Both the position numbers and the translations under genes were made by a program. Positions 31,151 through 39,956 of a DNA stretch of 64,000 bases are shown here, one piece after another. Within the stretch, counting starts at the first letter, position 1; every line of letters begins with the position of its first letter. Source of the DNA: Coix lacryma-jobi var. lacryma-jobi (taxonomy: Eukaryota; Streptophyta; Magnoliopsida; Poales; Poaceae). The stretch is from contig CM019826.1 of assembly GCA_009763385.1 (NCBI GenBank), positions 97,262,848 to 97,326,847 of the forward strand, written 5' to 3'. The notes beneath the pieces are model-generated. The model saw only the letters and a program-made list of their open reading frames with translations, had not been told where the DNA came from and did not search any database.

Positions 31151-34100
31151 CTACAAAGATTCGAGAAAGTCGGGATAGTTCTTTGCTAAGAAGTCTTCGG
31201 ATTCCCAGGTGGCTTCTTCTTCAGAGTGCTGGTTCCACTGGATCTTGTACCATCTTGTGGTGGTTCTTCGGGTAACACGATCCTTGTGATCCAACACGCG
31301 AACTGGATGCTCAGTGTATGACAGATCTGGTTCTAGCTCAACGCCTTCAACTTCAACCACATGTTCAGGTACTCGGAGACAGTTCTTGAGTTGGGAGACA
31401 TGAAAAACATTGTGAACTGCTGAAAGATGATCGGGCAAACTTAGCTTGTAAGCGACCTTGCCACAACGATCCAGAATCTCAAACGGACCAATGTAGCGGG
31501 GTGCTAATTTTCCCTTGACTCCAAAACGAGTGACTCCTTTGGTGGGTGAGACCTTTAGATACACATAATCCCCGATCTCGAACTGCAAAGGTCGACGTCT
31601 CTTGTCAGCATAACTTTTCTGTCGAGACTGTGCGATCTTCATGTTCTCTTGTATTTGCTTGACTTTCTCTTCCATATCCTGTACTAGGTCAACTCCAAAG
31701 AATTCCCTTTCTCCGGGTTCAGACCAACTGAGAGGGGTACGACAACGACGGCCGTACAGTGCTTCAAAGGGTGCCATTTTGATGCTCTCTTGGTAACTGT
31801 TATTATAAGAGAATTCTGCCAAGGGCAAACACTGATCCCAAGTATCTGCGAAGGTAAGCACACAGGCTCTCAACATATCTTCTAACACTTGGTTGACTCT
31901 CTCAGTCTGTCCATCAGTCTGCGGATGATAAGCCGTGCTATACAATAGCTTGGTTCCAAGTGAGGCATGGAACGCTTTCCAGAACTTAGCGACAAACTGA
32001 GTGCCACGATCTGAGATGATGGTCTTGGGGATGCCATGGAGCTTCACTATGTTGTTCTTGTATAAGGTGGCATAAGTTGGGGCGGTATAACTTGTTTTGA
32101 CTGGTAGGAAGTGAGCTTGCTTCGTGAGACGGTCCACTATCACCCAAATGGAATCGAATCCCTTTTGAGTCTTGGGTAACCCATTGATAAAATCCATGCT
32201 GATATCCTCCCATTTCCAACCAGGTACTGACAAAGGTTGCAGCTCTCCTCCGGGCTTCATATGCACAGCCTTGACTTTCTGACATGTATCGCAACGAGCG
32301 ACATGTCGAGCGATTTCGATCTTCATCTTTGTCCACCAGAATTTTTGCTTCAAGTCTTGGTACATTTTGTTGCTGCCAGGATGGATGGCAAATCTGGTTG
32401 AGTGTGCTTCATCAAGGATTATCTGTCTCAGCTCAGGTACCTTGGGAACTACCAGACGGTTCTTGAACCATACCACTCCTTCATCATCAATCCTGAAACA
32501 GTCAGTCTTTCCAACTTGAACCTTTTCGATGATGTGCTTGATTCCGGGGTTATCTTTCTGTGCAGCTATGATCTGTTCTCTGATAGAGGTTTCTACTCTG
32601 ACATTGCCTAGACTTCCTTGTGGAACCATTTCAATACCCAGCTTCTCTAGTTCATAGCATAGGGAAGATTCATAGGATTTCATAACCAGGCAGTTACAGT
32701 ATGACTTGCGACTGAGTGCATCGGCGACCACATTCGCCTTACCCGGATGGTAATGCACTTCGATATCATAGTCCTTGATTAACTCAAGCCATCTTCGCTG
32801 CCTCATGTTCAGCTCTTCTTGGGTGAAGATATACTTCAGGCTCTTATGATCTGTGTACACATTGCAGGTACTGCCCAACAGATAATGACGCCATATCTTC
32901 AAGGCATGAACCACTGCTGCTAACTCAAGATCATGAGTTGGATAATTTTCCTCATGTCGCTTAAGCTGCCGCGAGGCATAAGCGATCACTCTTCCTTCTT
33001 GCATCAACACGCAACCCAAACCAGTACCAGATGCATCACAGTAGACATCAAAGGGCTTTTCGACGTTCGGCTGAGCTAGCACTGGTGACGTGGTTAGCAA
33101 CTTCTTCAAAGTCTGAAAAGCTTGTTCACAAGCTGGTGACCAAAAGAACTTCACAGAGTTCTTCAGCAACTCGGTGATAGGCTTGGCAATTCTGGAGAAA
33201 TCTGGGATGAATCGACGATAATATCCTGCCATCCCCATAAAACTGCGGACCTTGTGAACGGAGGTAGGTGGCTTCCAATCCAGGATATCTGACACTTTTC
33301 CAGGGTCGACTGACACACCTTCAGCGGAAAGGACATGACCAAGAAACTGTATCTGATCTAACCAGAACTCACATTTACTGAACTTAGCATAGAGCTGATG
33401 GTCTCTGAGACGGAATAGAACGATACGAAGATGCTTGGCGTGATCTTCAGGGGTTTTTGAGTAGACAAGGATGTCGTCAATGAACACGACCACGAATTTA
33501 TCAAGCTCTGGCATGAACACAGAGTTCATGAGGTACATGAAATGAGCATGGGCATTGGTCAAGCCAAAGGACATGACCAAATACTCATATAGGCCGTATC
33601 TGGTGGTGAAAGCTGTTTTAGGAATATCTTCAGGACGGATTTTTATTTGGTGGTAACCAGACCTGAGGTCAATCTTAGAGAAGACCTTGGCCCCAGCTAA
33701 CTGGTCAAACAGAAGATCGATACGAGGCAAGGGATATTTGTTTTTGATGGTGACTTCGTTGAGTGGGCGATAATCAACGCAAAGTCTGAGACTCTTGTCT
33801 TTCTTCTTTACAAAGATTGCAGGACAGCCCCAAGGAGACGAGCTTGGGCGAATGAAACCCTTGTCCAACAAATCTTGTAATTGGATTTTTAGTTCTGCCA
33901 ACTCTCTGGGAGGCATACGATAAGCTCTGCGGGATATGGGAGCAGTCCCGGGCTTTAGCTCTATGGCAAACTCGACATCACGGTCGGGAGGTAGACCAGG
34001 TAAGTCTTCAGGAAAGACATCAGGGAACTCACAGACTACAGGGATGTCTCGGATCCCTTGATCATAGGTAGCATTTAGCTGTGTGGTAGCTGGTTTTGAA

Positions 34101-35608
34101 GGCATAGGAAGTTGGAGAAGGAGTTTGGCGGTACTGTTAGGAATATCCACTCTCACAACTCTATTCAAGATGTCGATCATGGCTTTATACTGACACATCC
34201 AATTCATGCCTAGGATGACATCTATCGCCTGATCTTTCAGCACTATCATGGTGGTAGGGAACGCATGATTTCCCAACATCACCGGTATACTGCGAACCAC
34301 CTCTTTGGTGATTATACGCCCTCCAGGCGATAAAATGCAAAAACTTTCTTTCAACTCCCCAAATGATATGCCATGCTCAGAGACGAAGGTACGACTGATG
34401 AAAGAATGCGATGCACCAGAATCAAACAACACAACTGCAGGATGATTGGCAACGGGAAACCTACCGATCATGACGGGCTCCCCTTCTGGAATATCGCTGA
34501 CAGTGGTGTAGTAGACTTGCCCGTGCTTCTTGACGAACTTGCCCTTCTGCACTTGCTGCTGTGGAGCACGGTGTTGCTGCTGCTGTGGTCCTCCAGGACC
34601 CTTCTGAAAGTTCTGAGCAGGCTTCTTGGGCTTTGGGCACTCACGAGTCCAGTGGCCCAGTTGACCACAGTTGAAGCAGGGATGATTATAGGCGGTTTGT
34701 GGGGTGGTGATACGAACACCTGGGGCGTTCGGCTGAGTGGCACTTTGTTGGTTGGCGTTGTGGGTGGTAGCCGCGGTACGGACGACCACTTGCTGGTGAG
34801 GGTAAGGTGGACGATTGTGGTGGTGACTAGGATGATATATGATCCTCTGGCGCTTGTGATTGCCAGAGTGGCTGCTAGATCCTGCTTTCTTCTTCCTCTT
34901 CTCCTCTTGGTACTGACGGTTGCTCTCTTCAAAAGCAACTGCCCGGTCAACAGCCTCATGATAAGAACCGGTCAGGTTGTTGGACATGCTTCTGCGGATC
35001 TTAGGGTGCAATCCCCTAAGGAAACAGTCTCTCTTCTTCTCATCCGTGTTGACATATTCCGCTGCATACTGACTCAGATGGTTGAATTGACCCACATACT
35101 GCATCACTGTGGAGTCCTTCTGCTGCAGGGCTAGGAACTGATCAAGCTTCATCTTCATCAGACCTGATGGGATGTGGTGTGCACGGAAAGCGGTGCGGAA
35201 CTCTTCCCAGGTCAACTCATGACCTTCAGGTTGGGTAGCCAAGAGGTTGGCATACCAAGCACTTGCTGGACCACGAAGCTGCTGTGAAGCAAATCGGGGC
35301 TTCTGGATTTCAGTGCATCGGATGAGACCAAACTTCTGCTCCATGGTGCGGAGCCAATCGTCAGCTTCGAGGGGTTCATCGGCTCTGGTGAAAACCGGTG
35401 GACGGGTTTCAGTGAAATCCACATAGGTGGTCTCTTGGTTGTGACGACCACGGTGACCAACATTCTGCTGCCCTTGATTCTGAGCCATCAGATTGGCAGC
35501 GGCGGCCAAGGCTGCAATGGCATCTGCTAGGGTAGCTGGTACAGGTGGAGGGTTTGGGATGTTGGCATCATCAGAACCTCCGGCTCCGGTACGGGTGTTC
35601 ACAGGCAT
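31151..35608 (-). CDS. gag-pol: Element D Gag-Pol polyprotein with C-terminal chromodomain
   Basis: The open frame is 1533 codons up to 35752; I place the start at the ATG at 35606-35608 ([11 protein letters not shown]), where Tekay Gag usually begins. Positions below count from 35752. Gag core about 115-290; CCHC knuckle [14 protein letters not shown] at 359-372; protease [11 protein letters not shown] at 441-451; RT about 600-790 with FIDD at 757-760; RNase H with [10 protein letters not shown] near 904, YTDHKSL near 966 and ADALSR near 1010. Integrase follows: HHCC zinc site (His1117, His1124, Cys1154, Cys1157) and catalytic Asp1187, Asp1248, Glu1284 with 35 residues between the last two. 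A GPF motif and a chromodomain-like tail ([25 protein letters not shown]) end the protein. RT has NAHAHF where NAPAHF is usual, which may weaken it. No stops or frameshifts are seen. Confidence 0.95.
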   Translation of the reverse strand: MPVNTRTGAGGSDDANIPNPPPVPATLADAIAALAAAANLMAQNQGQQNVGHRGRHNQETTYVDFTETRPPVFTRADEPLEADDWLRTMEQKFGLIRCTEIQKPRFASQQLRGPASAWYANLLATQPEGHELTWEEFRTAFRAHHIPSGLMKMKLDQFLALQQKDSTVMQYVGQFNHLSQYAAEYVNTDEKKRDCFLRGLHPKIRRSMSNNLTGSYHEAVDRAVAFEESNRQYQEEKRKKKAGSSSHSGNHKRQRIIYHPSHHHNRPPYPHQQVVVRTAATTHNANQQSATQPNAPGVRITTPQTAYNHPCFNCGQLGHWTRECPKPKKPAQNFQKGPGGPQQQQHRAPQQQVQKGKFVKKHGQVYYTTVSDIPEGEPVMIGRFPVANHPAVVLFDSGASHSFISRTFVSEHGISFGELKESFCILSPGGRIITKEVVRSIPVMLGNHAFPTTMIVLKDQAIDVILGMNWMCQYKAMIDILNRVVRVDIPNSTAKLLLQLPMPSKPATTQLNATYDQGIRDIPVVCEFPDVFPEDLPGLPPDRDVEFAIELKPGTAPISRRAYRMPPRELAELKIQLQDLLDKGFIRPSSSPWGCPAIFVKKKDKSLRLCVDYRPLNEVTIKNKYPLPRIDLLFDQLAGAKVFSKIDLRSGYHQIKIRPEDIPKTAFTTRYGLYEYLVMSFGLTNAHAHFMYLMNSVFMPELDKFVVVFIDDILVYSKTPEDHAKHLRIVLFRLRDHQLYAKFSKCEFWLDQIQFLGHVLSAEGVSVDPGKVSDILDWKPPTSVHKVRSFMGMAGYYRRFIPDFSRIAKPITELLKNSVKFFWSPACEQAFQTLKKLLTTSPVLAQPNVEKPFDVYCDASGTGLGCVLMQEGRVIAYASRQLKRHEENYPTHDLELAAVVHALKIWRHYLLGSTCNVYTDHKSLKYIFTQEELNMRQRRWLELIKDYDIEVHYHPGKANVVADALSRKSYCNCLVMKSYESSLCYELEKLGIEMVPQGSLGNVRVETSIREQIIAAQKDNPGIKHIIEKVQVGKTDCFRIDDEGVVWFKNRLVVPKVPELRQIILDEAHSTRFAIHPGSNKMYQDLKQKFWWTKMKIEIARHVARCDTCQKVKAVHMKPGGELQPLSVPGWKWEDISMDFINGLPKTQKGFDSIWVIVDRLTKQAHFLPVKTSYTAPTYATLYKNNIVKLHGIPKTIISDRGTQFVAKFWKAFHASLGTKLLYSTAYHPQTDGQTERVNQVLEDMLRACVLTFADTWDQCLPLAEFSYNNSYQESIKMAPFEALYGRRCRTPLSWSEPGEREFFGVDLVQDMEEKVKQIQENMKIAQSRQKSYADKRRRPLQFEIGDYVYLKVSPTKGVTRFGVKGKLAPRYIGPFEILDRCGKVAYKLSLPDHLSAVHNVFHVSQLKNCLRVPEHVVEVEGVELEPDLSYTEHPVRVLDHKDRVTRRTTTRWYKIQWNQHSEEEATWESEDFLAKNYPDFLESL

Positions 35609-35834
35609 CTGTATAAGCAACTCGGAACTCAGCATATATGGACAAAGGTTCTGAAACAACTTGATTGATAACTTCACTGATACAAAGATAGCCGGCTTGA
35701 TAAAGATGACAACAGACTGATAAGGGGAAAAGGTACGAAAAGAACGATACATGCCAGACTTGGCAACAGACAGACTAACGCCCCCAAACCTAGTCTAAGG
35801 TTTTAGGTAAGCAGATGGTACAGACACAAGGAGT

Positions 35835-36443
35835 CTAGTCGTCATCGATGAAGATCAACTCTTCGTCATCATCATCATCCTCGATGATAAGCTCAGGCTC
35901 TTCCTCCTCATCTTCATCTTCAACGTGGACATCTTCCGCAGGTTCCACTTCCCCATTCTTATCGGGCTCGTGTTCCACTTCAGGTTCCTCCACGACTCCG
36001 TCTTCAGGGTCCTCAACAACTGGTGGAATCACGGGGTGAAGCTGGTTGTGCAGCTGGTGTACTTCCTCATGAAGCATATCATTGAACTGCTCGATCTGGG
36101 CGGTATACTGCTGCAGTCCATGGAGCTGGGCTCTGGTGACATCCTCTCGGATCCATGTTGCATCACGCTGCTGGATAGCGCGAACCACATTCCGGTTAGC
36201 TTCCTCAAGAGCGGCTCGTGCCTCGTAGAACTCCAGGCGGGAAAGGTAGAAGTCATGCTCCATGTTCTCTATCTCAGCCTTCAGATTCTTGATTTCCTCC
36301 TTCAGCTGCTTGCGGTTGCGGCGGGGAAAGCGACGTCCATTGGAGGATTCTCCAGTCTCTTCTCCGGTGCGTGGCGCCAGCTGGTGACGCGGCACACCGT
36401 TCGGTCCAGTCGACTTGCGGGCGGTCAGCTTGATGCGAGCCAT
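35835..36443 (-). CDS. Element D upstream ORF: histone H3 tail-like N-terminus, coiled coil, acidic tail
   Basis: 202 codons starting ATG at 36441-36443, between the primer site and gag-pol. Residues 2-13 read ARIKLTARKSTG; the histone H3 tail is ARTKQTARKSTG, so 10 of 12 match, including Lys4 and the Arg8-Lys9-Ser10 context. After a one-residue shift, PRHQLA resembles PRKQLA of H3. Then come a basic patch (RRFPRRNRK, 37-45), a heptad-rich helical region (about 46-137) and an acidic tail (about 143-202) with runs of Asp and Glu ending FIDDD. I do not recognise the whole protein. As I recall, some rice Tekay-type elements have an extra ORF before gag, called orf0; a histone-like start is not something I know to be described for it. 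The role is unknown; binding or mimicking chromatin is inference. Confidence 0.85.
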   Translation of the reverse strand: MARIKLTARKSTGPNGVPRHQLAPRTGEETGESSNGRRFPRRNRKQLKEEIKNLKAEIENMEHDFYLSRLEFYEARAALEEANRNVVRAIQQRDATWIREDVTRAQLHGLQQYTAQIEQFNDMLHEEVHQLHNQLHPVIPPVVEDPEDGVVEEPEVEHEPDKNGEVEPAEDVHVEDEDEEEEPELIIEDDDDDEELIFIDDD

Positions 36444-36750
36444 TTCTGGACAAGAGGTTATAGATGAGAAAGGCTAGCAAGAAAAGGTATAGGTACACTA
36501 TCCCAACGAACTCATTTATTAACTTAAGTGAATATGACATGATGCACGAATCGTTCCTACGGAACAAGGCAATGCAATACTTAACATATATAGGGCTTAA
36601 AACATGTTGTTCCACTAGCTAGTGTTGCCATAAGAGGGACAAGATGAGAGAAGCAGTTTGGACTCAAAATAGTCAAATTTAAATTTTTGTTTGGACTCAA
36701 AAGAACTTTTGAAGTTTTCGCAAAAGAAACACTGCAACGTTAAAGTGAGA
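36444..36750 (-). other. 5' leader of element D between primer site and upstream ORF
   Basis: About 300 bases of untranslated leader on the sense strand. No other feature is visible. The gag-pol start lies beyond the upstream ORF, so its translation needs splicing, reinitiation or an internal route; nothing in the sequence decides which. Confidence 0.6.
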
Positions 36751-36763
36751 TGCTCTGATACCA
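36751..36763 (-). promoter_or_regulatory. Initiator-tRNA-Met primer binding site of element D
   Basis: TGGTATCAGAGCA on the minus strand, three bases inside the 5' LTR edge at 36767. It is the standard plant initiator tRNA-Met primer site. Confidence 0.93.
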
Positions 36764-36766
36764 CTC

Positions 36767-37891
36767 TGTGACGTAACGGCCCTAATCCCATGGCCCACGT
36801 GTCCCTGTCAACCTCTGACAGCCGAACCCATGTTCCATGTGATTAAGACCTGTTCGCCACCGGGCTACATCAGTGCCCAATGTCCGCAGGATCATCTCAC
36901 AATTCGGTTACAGCATTGCATACTTTTACAAATAACATCGGAATAAAGAGCGGAAGACTTAAATAACAATAGTTTTACAAACCGAGGTTTCAAATGAGGT
37001 AAGGAGTACGATTATTACAAACCATTGTTCAGGAATTTCAAAGTAGACAACGTAGCGGGAACATTAACATAAAGATACATGTAACACCCAGCCCGAGGGT
37101 GCACATTTACTCATCGGCCTCATCGGCCTCTTCCTGGACGAAGGTCACGCAACAGGGTGCGAGACACATCGGGGTCTCAGGCATACCTGCAACATGGGTA
37201 ACAAACCCTGAGTACTGGGGTACTCAACAAGACTTACCCGACTAAAGAAAAAGGGAGAAGACTCAGGAATGAGAGGCTTAGGGTAGTCAAGGTAAGGCTT
37301 AAGCAAGATCAAGTATTTTGCAGAAAAGCATTTTTGTAAACCGTATTTTATTTTTGAAAGATTCAGTATTTCTCAATTCTTCATCATTCATGATTCATTT
37401 TACATTTCAACACATTCCTAGTTGAGAACCACTCTCCGTTGACAGTCAGTGGACCAAGTCTCCATAACCGAGGAGCAACGTTAATCCGGATAAATAATAC
37501 TCAGCTGAGGATCCCTATCCACACTGCATATGTAGCACCCAAGCTTGCATATGCCAACTCGTCTACCACGATTCCTCCAAGATTGGGCCCGGTCCTACGC
37601 CACCCGGAAGTACAGTACACCACTCCAATTTTCCGCCAGCGACAAGTACCTCGGGACTCTAACCCAAGAGTACAGGTCCTGACACGTGGGTACATGCTAC
37701 TTCCGCCATCTCTCCACTCCCAGTGCGCGGTTGTCGGTCCAATAAAGGATTCCTCGGAGCCAGAGCTTTCCGTAGTATGTGAATAGTTACAAGTCTTGAC
37801 CAGCAGGCCCCCATACGGATGGTCCCTAATTTTCCAGCTAGAACTACACCTTGGTTATATCTCACCCAAGCGTAATAGTCCTGTCAGTTTT
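36767..37891 (-). repeat. 5' LTR of element D, U5 part (left of element I)
   Basis: Begins TGTGACGTAACGG and matches 26787 onward nearly base for base until 37886, where element I is inserted; 37887-37891 (GTTTT) is I's target duplication. Confidence 0.95.
37887..37891. repeat. Target duplication GTTTT, left of element I
   Basis: GTTTT here and at 49554-49558. The uninterrupted D LTR at the matching place has a single copy, CAGTTTTTCAACC. Confidence 0.95.
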
Positions 37892-38292
37892 TGCGGATAC
37901 ATGGGTGTATGCCGAGTCTCTGTGTGATGAGTGATTGTCAATGGAGATGATGCGCATGTTCTTTGGCTTGTGTTGTGCAGGTGTCGAGCACGGAGACAGT
38001 GATCGATGGCGGGTGAAGGTCAAGTTGCGACGTGCCGTGCCGACGGACCGGGCGCGATGAAGGATGGGCGTGCCGTGCGGCGGACGTGCCATGCCGATGT
38101 ATCGGACGGTGAAGGGCGGACGTGGACTTGGACTGATGGACTGGAGGCCGGAGGATCAGCTGTGGTGGCTGGCAGCCTGCGACAGCGACAGGCGGAGAAG
38201 TGCGATCATGTCGGTGGAAGGGGTGCACAGGCGGTGCATCCCCTCTACGACGCCGGTTTGTTGGTAGAGCCCGGGAAAAACCAACGGTGGAC

Positions 38293-38552
38293 GGTTTCCA
38301 GGTTTGGGCCTCAAAACCTGGGTGCTGGGTTTCCAGGTTGAGCCACAAAACCTGGGCGCGACGGTTTCCAGGTTGAGCCTCAAAACCTGGGCGTGGGCCG
38401 GTTTCCGAGTTTGGGCCTCAAAACTCGGGCGCGGACGGTTTCCGAGTTTGGCCACAAAACTCAGGCTGGAGGCTGGTTTCCCGGTTTGGGCCTCAAAACC
38501 GGGGGCTGATGGAAAAGGCTGGTTTCCCGGTTTGGGCCGCAAAACCGGGGGT
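38293..38552 (+). repeat. Seven-unit hairpin array in U3 of I's 5' LTR
   Basis: Each unit starts GGTTTCC and holds an inverted repeat. Stem pairs seen are CCAGG with CCTGG (three units), CCGAG with CTCGG (one unit, and one with a single mismatch) and CCCGG with CCGGG (two units), around a common loop such as GGGCCTC. Changes on one arm are matched on the other in nearly all units. The 3' LTR copy is at 47954-48213. Confidence 0.88.
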
Positions 38553-38741
38553 GCAGAGTGGTGGCGGCACGTAGCGGCGATCTGAAGGTTGCGTGGAGGC
38601 GACGCGGAAGACCGTGCGGACGTGGCCGTCGGATCTACCTACCACCAGCGGGTGGACTAGAATAGCCTTAGGGTTAGGCTGGTCCGCTCTGTAATTAGAG
38701 TAGAGAGGGGTAGAGTAGGAAATAGACTTAGGCTAGGTTAG

Positions 38742-38749
38742 TATAAGTA
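38742..38749 (+). promoter_or_regulatory. TATA-like box in I's 5' LTR
   Basis: TATAAGTA about 190 bases after the hairpin array. The corresponding site is degenerate in E (GGATAAGTAG) and in A. The copy in the 3' LTR is at 48403-48410. Confidence 0.6.
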
Positions 38750-39349
38750 GTCTAGGGGAGACACCCTCCTCCCTATCTCAATCTCAGTTAGCGCAGTCAT
38801 TTGCTTCCTAGCACCTAGGGTTTCCACTCTCCCATCCCCTGCTCTAGCTAGTTGAGATCCGCAGAGAGACTCCACTCTGTGTACTGTTGATTTGAGGAAG
38901 TGAGGCCGTATCCTCACTTTGGAGCACAGATCGATGGCTTGATTTGCGTCCTTGATTCGAGTTCGTGGCTGTGATTCGCGTTTTCTTTGTGTTCTTCGCG
39001 GAATCCTTTTTCTCCACGATTTTCCCGTCGCTTGATCTCTTTGCTCGGTTCATCTTTTGCAATTCCGTTTGAACCAAGTTGTTCTAGATCGTGAGGCTCT
39101 CCTTTCCACCGAAGGAATTAATCTCTAACCTCACGGTCTAGGAGATCGATCGATTTTCGTTTTGGATTGCGTTCTTGCCTCCATACCCCGAATTTTCTTT
39201 GATTCACCGATTTGGAGTTAGGTTCGAGCCATGACCTCTTAGGAGTAGCTCACTAACATCCTTGTGACTCCTCAAATCGAATCCTAGGCCTAGGGCAATT
39301 GATTCGAAGGAGATCGGGTTGAATCGTGAAGAACAGCGCTGTTTTCGGG

Positions 39350-39630
39350 GGCATCGGACGCTATCACGGGAGCATCGGACGCTAGGGTTCCTAGCATCGG
39401 ACGCTCCGGTGACGCGTGTCACGTTTTCAGCGTTTTAGTTTGCATCGGACGCTAGGCATCGGACGCGTCCGTTGTCCATCGGACGCGCCGGAGTCTTTGC
39501 ATCGGACGCTGGGTGATCACTGTTCACAGCGTCCGATGGTGGAACAGTAAGGTTCCAGAACCGCCCAGTCTGCATCGGACGCGTCCGGTGGTCTGGCATC
39601 GGACGCAGGCCAGCGTCCGATGCGACTGAT
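39350..39630 (+). repeat. Cluster of ATCGGACGC motifs in I's 5' LTR
   Basis: Nine forward and two reverse-complement copies of ATCGGACGC, most inside GCATCGGACGC, with a few near-matches such as GCGTCCGG. They lie after the TATA-like box, so they would be in the 5' untranslated RNA. The 3' LTR copy is at 49011-49291. Confidence 0.88.
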
Positions 39631-39895
39631 TTCGCACGGTTTCGTCCGCGGTTCGCTCGTTCGTTGTCGGAATTGATTTCCGTTTTTTGCGTTGGCTTTC
39701 TAGAGTTGTCTAGTGTCTCGCTGTGCTTCTAGGAAGCATCCACCCTACATATAGGGTCAGTGGACATTAGCAAGTTCTAGGGTTCGCTCTTGGGGTCGAT
39801 TTTGGGACAGTGGCATCTAGTTTCCGTAAGGAAATTTTGAAGCTCCCATTCACCCCCCCTCTGGTCGCTTTCGGTTAGCTTCTCGGTCCTTCAAT

Positions 39896-39907
39896 TGGTA
39901 TCGGAGC
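39896..39907 (+). promoter_or_regulatory. Primer binding site of element I
   Basis: TGGTATCGGAGC two bases after the 5' LTR. One base differs from the usual initiator tRNA-Met site. Confidence 0.9.
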
Positions 39908-39956
39908 AGGTTAAGGATCTTCCACCTTAGCCGGTTCCAGATCCACCGAAGGCGAC

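Larger units (their letters stand above)
37892..39893 (+). repeat. 5' LTR of element I
   Basis: 2002 bp from TGCGGATACATGG to CGGTCCTTCA. Order: U3 with hairpin array, TATA-like box at 38742-38749, long R-U5 with the ATCGGACGC cluster, and the U5 end. Confidence 0.96.
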
